DNA of 42,192 nt from Thermoflexales bacterium (lineage in GTDB: Bacteria > Chloroflexota > Anaerolineae > B4-G1 > SLSP01), in contig SLDA01000578.1 of assembly GCA_007125545.1 (NCBI GenBank), positions 1 to 42,192 of the forward strand, written 5' to 3'. Under the pieces are notes generated by a model. It worked only from the letters and a program-made list of their open reading frames with translations. It did no database searches and was not told the DNA's origin. The position numbers and the translations under genes are program-made. Position 1 is the stretch's first letter; every line of letters begins with the position of its first letter. Shown in pieces: positions 39,698 through 42,192 of the stretch.

Positions 39698-42192
39698 ATG
39701 CCATCAACTGGAGATCAGTCGGAGAGCAGTATTCGCGATACCGCTGTGGTTCGGATTCGCTTCGATCATCTACAGGAAGCCCTGGGGATTGGCACGCCGC
39801 AGCCAAGAGTGAGCTGGTTGATCGAAACCAGCAGTGCCGGCTGGTCGCAGGCGGCTTACGAGATGGAAGCCAAGACGCCGACGGGTGACCGTTATGGCGA
39901 GACGGGTAGGGTCGATTCGTCGGACTCCGTCCTGATCGCCTGGCCTTTTGCACCGCTCTCCTCACGGCAACGTGTATTGGTGCGTGTGCGGGTCTGGGAT
40001 GACGCGGGCCAACTCTCTCCATGGAGCAACTTCGTGCCGGTTGAGGCGGCTCTACTCGAGCAGGGCGACTGGACAGGCCGCTTTATCCGGCCCGATTGGG
40101 AGGAGGACGTTAAAGTTGCTCAGCCGGGTCCTCTTCTGCGCAAGGAGTTTATCCTGCGTGACACGGTACGGGAGGCGCGGCTGTACGTGACCGCGCTCGG
40201 CGTCTATGAGGCGTCTCTTAACGGAAGCAAAGTAGGCGATCATGTGATGGCGCCGGGTTGGACCAGCTACCATCATCGCTTGACCTATCAGACTTTCGAT
40301 GTCACCGGACTGCTGCACGAAGGCCCCAATGCGATCGGGGCTATGTTGGGTGATGGGTGGTACCGCGGACGCCTCGGGTTTGGCGGTGGTATGCCGGCGA
40401 TCTACGGTGACCGCATTGCGCTCCTCGCCCAGCTGGAGGTGCAGTATGCCGATGGCTCAACCGAGCGCATCGTTACGGACGAATCCTGGCGTGCCCGGCG
40501 AGGCCCCATTCTCGTCAATGATATCTATGATGGTGAAGAGTACGATGCTCGCCTCGAGACACCCGGATGGACAGAAGTGGCTTATGATGACCGCGATTGG
40601 GCTCGCGTGAAGGCGGTTGAATGGGATCTGGGAACGCTCACCGCTCCGGTTGGCCCACCCGTCCGCAAAATCGAGTTGATTGAGCCGAAATCGATCTTCA
40701 AGTCGCCAGCGGGGCGAACCCTGATCGATTTTGGGCAGAACCTTGTTGGCTGGTTGCGGATTGCGGTGAGTGGACCTCCGGGTCAGACGATCACACTCCG
40801 CCACGCTGAAGTGCTTGAGGACGGCGAGCTCAGCCTGCGTCCCTTGCGGCACGCTCAAGCTACCGATCGGTATACCTTGCGCGGCAGCGACGCCGGTGTG
40901 CAAGAGATCTGGGAGCCGCGCTTTACGTTCCACGGGTTCCGTTACGCGGAAGTCGAAGGATGGCCGGGCGAGCTCACGAGTGAGAACATCAAGGCTGTCG
41001 TCTGCCACTCGGATATGGAGCGAACGGGCTGGTTTGGATGCTCCGATGACTTGATCAACCGGCTGCATGAGAATGTTGTGTGGAGTATGCGCGGCAATTT
41101 CTTCAGTATTCCAACAGACTGTCCCCAACGCGATGAACGTCTTGGGTGGACCGGTGACATCCAGGTCTTCACACCGACCGCTTCCTTCTTATATGACTGC
41201 GTGGGTTTTCTCACGTCGTGGCTGCTCGACCTTGCCGCCGAGCAGGCCGAGAAGGGGGTGGTGCCCTTTGTGGTGCCCGATGTGATGCCAAGAGTGGTGC
41301 CTCCCGCTGCCGCCTGGGGCGATGCGGCGGTTATCGTTCCCTGGATGCTCTACCAACGCTTCGGCGATGAACAGATCCTGGTTAATCAGTTTGAGAGTAT
41401 GTGCGCCTGGGTCGATCTGATCGACCGCGTCGCCGGGGAGGATAGGCTGTGGGATCAAGGTTTTCAGTTCGGCGACTGGCTTGATCCGGCTGCTCCCCCT
41501 GACAACCCGGCTGCCGCGCGAACACCGGGCTGGATCGTGGCCTCCGCGTATTTCGCGCGTTCGGCCGAGTTACTGGGACAAACGGCCGGCGTATTGGGGC
41601 ACGAGCAGGAGGAGGCGCATTACCTCACCCTCGCCGGTGAAGTGCGCGACGCCTTTAACTGGGAGTATGTAACGCCATCGGGACGGCTTCTCAGCGACGC
41701 GGCGACGGCCTATGCCCTCGCTCTGGAGTTCGCGCTGTTGCCCGATGCCCGGCAGCGGCGCCACGCCGGAGAGCGGTTGGTAAGCCTCCTTCGGGCGAAC
41801 GGTTACCGTATCAGCACGGGTTTTGTCGGCACCCCCTTGATCTGTGATGCTCTCAGCGGTCAGGGCCATGTCGCAGCTGCTTTTCGTCTCTTAACCCAGC
41901 GTGATTGCCCGTCGTGGCTCTATCCGGTAACGATGGGTGCTACAACGATTTGGGAGCGGTGGGATAGTCTGCTGCCCGACGGGTCGGTTAATCCGGGCGA
42001 GATGACCTCCTTCAATCACTATGCTCTGGGTGCGGTGGCCGATTGGTTGCATCGTACCGTAGCAGGGCTGGCTCCGGGTGCACCGGGTTATCGAACTCTC
42101 GATATCCAGCCTCACCCGGGCGGTGGCTTGTCCTATGCCTCAGCCCGGCACACCACTCCCTATGGAACCGCCGCCAGCTCCTGGCGGCTGAC
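39698..42192 (+). CDS. GH78 alpha-L-rhamnosidase (C-terminus outside window)
   Basis: This glycoside hydrolase family 78 enzyme would remove terminal alpha-L-rhamnose from glycans or plant glycosides. I see 831 codons open from the ATG at 39698 to the edge; full members are about 880-1,000 residues, so only the last segment is lost. The N-terminal fibronectin-like module (PRVSWLIETSSAGWSQAAYE) is followed by jelly-roll domains (ARLYVTALGVYEASLNG, GDGWYRGRLGFGG). The catalytic (alpha/alpha)6 barrel has PTDCPQRDERLGWTGD near residues 470-486, which carries the general acid region. The end shows ATTIWERWDS and SFNHYALGAVADWL, usual GH78 marks. There is no signal peptide. GGAG four bases before the ATG fits the start. 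Confidence 0.95.
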   Translation, partial: MPSTGDQSESSIRDTAVVRIRFDHLQEALGIGTPQPRVSWLIETSSAGWSQAAYEMEAKTPTGDRYGETGRVDSSDSVLIAWPFAPLSSRQRVLVRVRVWDDAGQLSPWSNFVPVEAALLEQGDWTGRFIRPDWEEDVKVAQPGPLLRKEFILRDTVREARLYVTALGVYEASLNGSKVGDHVMAPGWTSYHHRLTYQTFDVTGLLHEGPNAIGAMLGDGWYRGRLGFGGGMPAIYGDRIALLAQLEVQYADGSTERIVTDESWRARRGPILVNDIYDGEEYDARLETPGWTEVAYDDRDWARVKAVEWDLGTLTAPVGPPVRKIELIEPKSIFKSPAGRTLIDFGQNLVGWLRIAVSGPPGQTITLRHAEVLEDGELSLRPLRHAQATDRYTLRGSDAGVQEIWEPRFTFHGFRYAEVEGWPGELTSENIKAVVCHSDMERTGWFGCSDDLINRLHENVVWSMRGNFFSIPTDCPQRDERLGWTGDIQVFTPTASFLYDCVGFLTSWLLDLAAEQAEKGVVPFVVPDVMPRVVPPAAAWGDAAVIVPWMLYQRFGDEQILVNQFESMCAWVDLIDRVAGEDRLWDQGFQFGDWLDPAAPPDNPAAARTPGWIVASAYFARSAELLGQTAGVLGHEQEEAHYLTLAGEVRDAFNWEYVTPSGRLLSDAATAYALALEFALLPDARQRRHAGERLVSLLRANGYRISTGFVGTPLICDALSGQGHVAAAFRLLTQRDCPSWLYPVTMGATTIWERWDSLLPDGSVNPGEMTSFNHYALGAVADWLHRTVAGLAPGAPGYRTLDIQPHPGGGLSYASARHTTPYGTAASSWRL

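Noticed and set aside
1-42192. CRISPR arrays, tRNA or rRNA genes, prophage
   Set aside because: I found no regularly spaced repeats, no cloverleaf or rRNA signatures and no phage or integrase genes.

Overview
The window is about 42 kb of gene-dense bacterial DNA, roughly 58-60% G+C by eye. Genes start with ATG, GTG or TTG behind strong AGGAGG-type ribosome sites, and sigma70-like TTGACA/TATAAT promoters are recognisable. The gene families suggest a heterotrophic Chloroflexota-type bacterium (Anaerolineae/Caldilineae-like): a lone GyrA C-terminal propeller, an ABC transporter plus DUF1854 pair, several URO-D-like proteins, Cys-type sulfatases, a GH172 protein and a YjhG-type dehydratase. That placement is an inference from gene content. 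There are no rRNA, tRNA, phage or CRISPR genes.

Layout. 1-9.1 kb, minus strand: a P2-type Ca2+ ATPase (C-terminus beyond the edge), a glycosylasparaginase-like Ntn hydrolase, a proline/glutamate-rich lipoprotein, a URO-D-like protein and a polar amino acid ABC transporter (binding protein, permease fused to an RDD domain, ATPase). 9.4-13 kb: a second URO-D-like protein, an alpha/beta hydrolase with a TTG start, and a nitrilase-family amidase. 13-14.6 kb: a GH38 alpha-mannosidase tail remnant, a small heptamer/inverted-repeat element with 7-bp flanking direct repeats, and a mannonate-dehydratase-like enolase-superfamily gene. 15-18.3 kb, minus strand: a promoter, a c-di-AMP (ydaO/yuaA) riboswitch and a rho-independent terminator precede an ABC exporter with an N-terminal zinc ribbon, followed by a DUF1854 protein. 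18.6-27.3 kb, plus strand: a GH172/DUF2961 protein, a sulfatase, and a compact operon for oxidative pentose (Weimberg-type) degradation: YjhG-type xylonate dehydratase, 2-keto-3-deoxypentonate dehydratase and 2-oxoglutarate semialdehyde dehydrogenase, followed closely by a THUMP-like methyltransferase. 27.3-31.8 kb: a creatininase-family remnant carrying a perfect 32-bp inverted repeat, a sialidase-like protein, an AAC(3)-family acetyltransferase, an orphan GyrA C-terminal propeller and an aldo/keto reductase. 32-42 kb: GH9-like protein, deoxyribose-phosphate aldolase, ribokinase, GNAT acetyltransferase and sulfatase on plus; amidohydrolase and NAD-dependent epimerase on minus; and a GH78 alpha-L-rhamnosidase running off the right edge.

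Working together, most of the window looks like a glycan and sugar-acid foraging region: sulfatases, GH78, GH9-like, GH172 and sialidase-like proteins release sugars, and dehydratases, an aldolase, a kinase and a dehydrogenase carry pentoses and sugar acids into central metabolism. None of the large glycan enzymes has an obvious export signal at its annotated start, so intracellular processing of imported oligosaccharides is likely.

The most notable find is the riboswitch-controlled ABC/DUF1854 operon, which ties an uncharacterised transporter to c-di-AMP. Also notable are the palindrome in the creatininase remnant (a possible template-switch scar), the RDD-permease fusion and the decayed GH38 fragment beside a possible miniature element.
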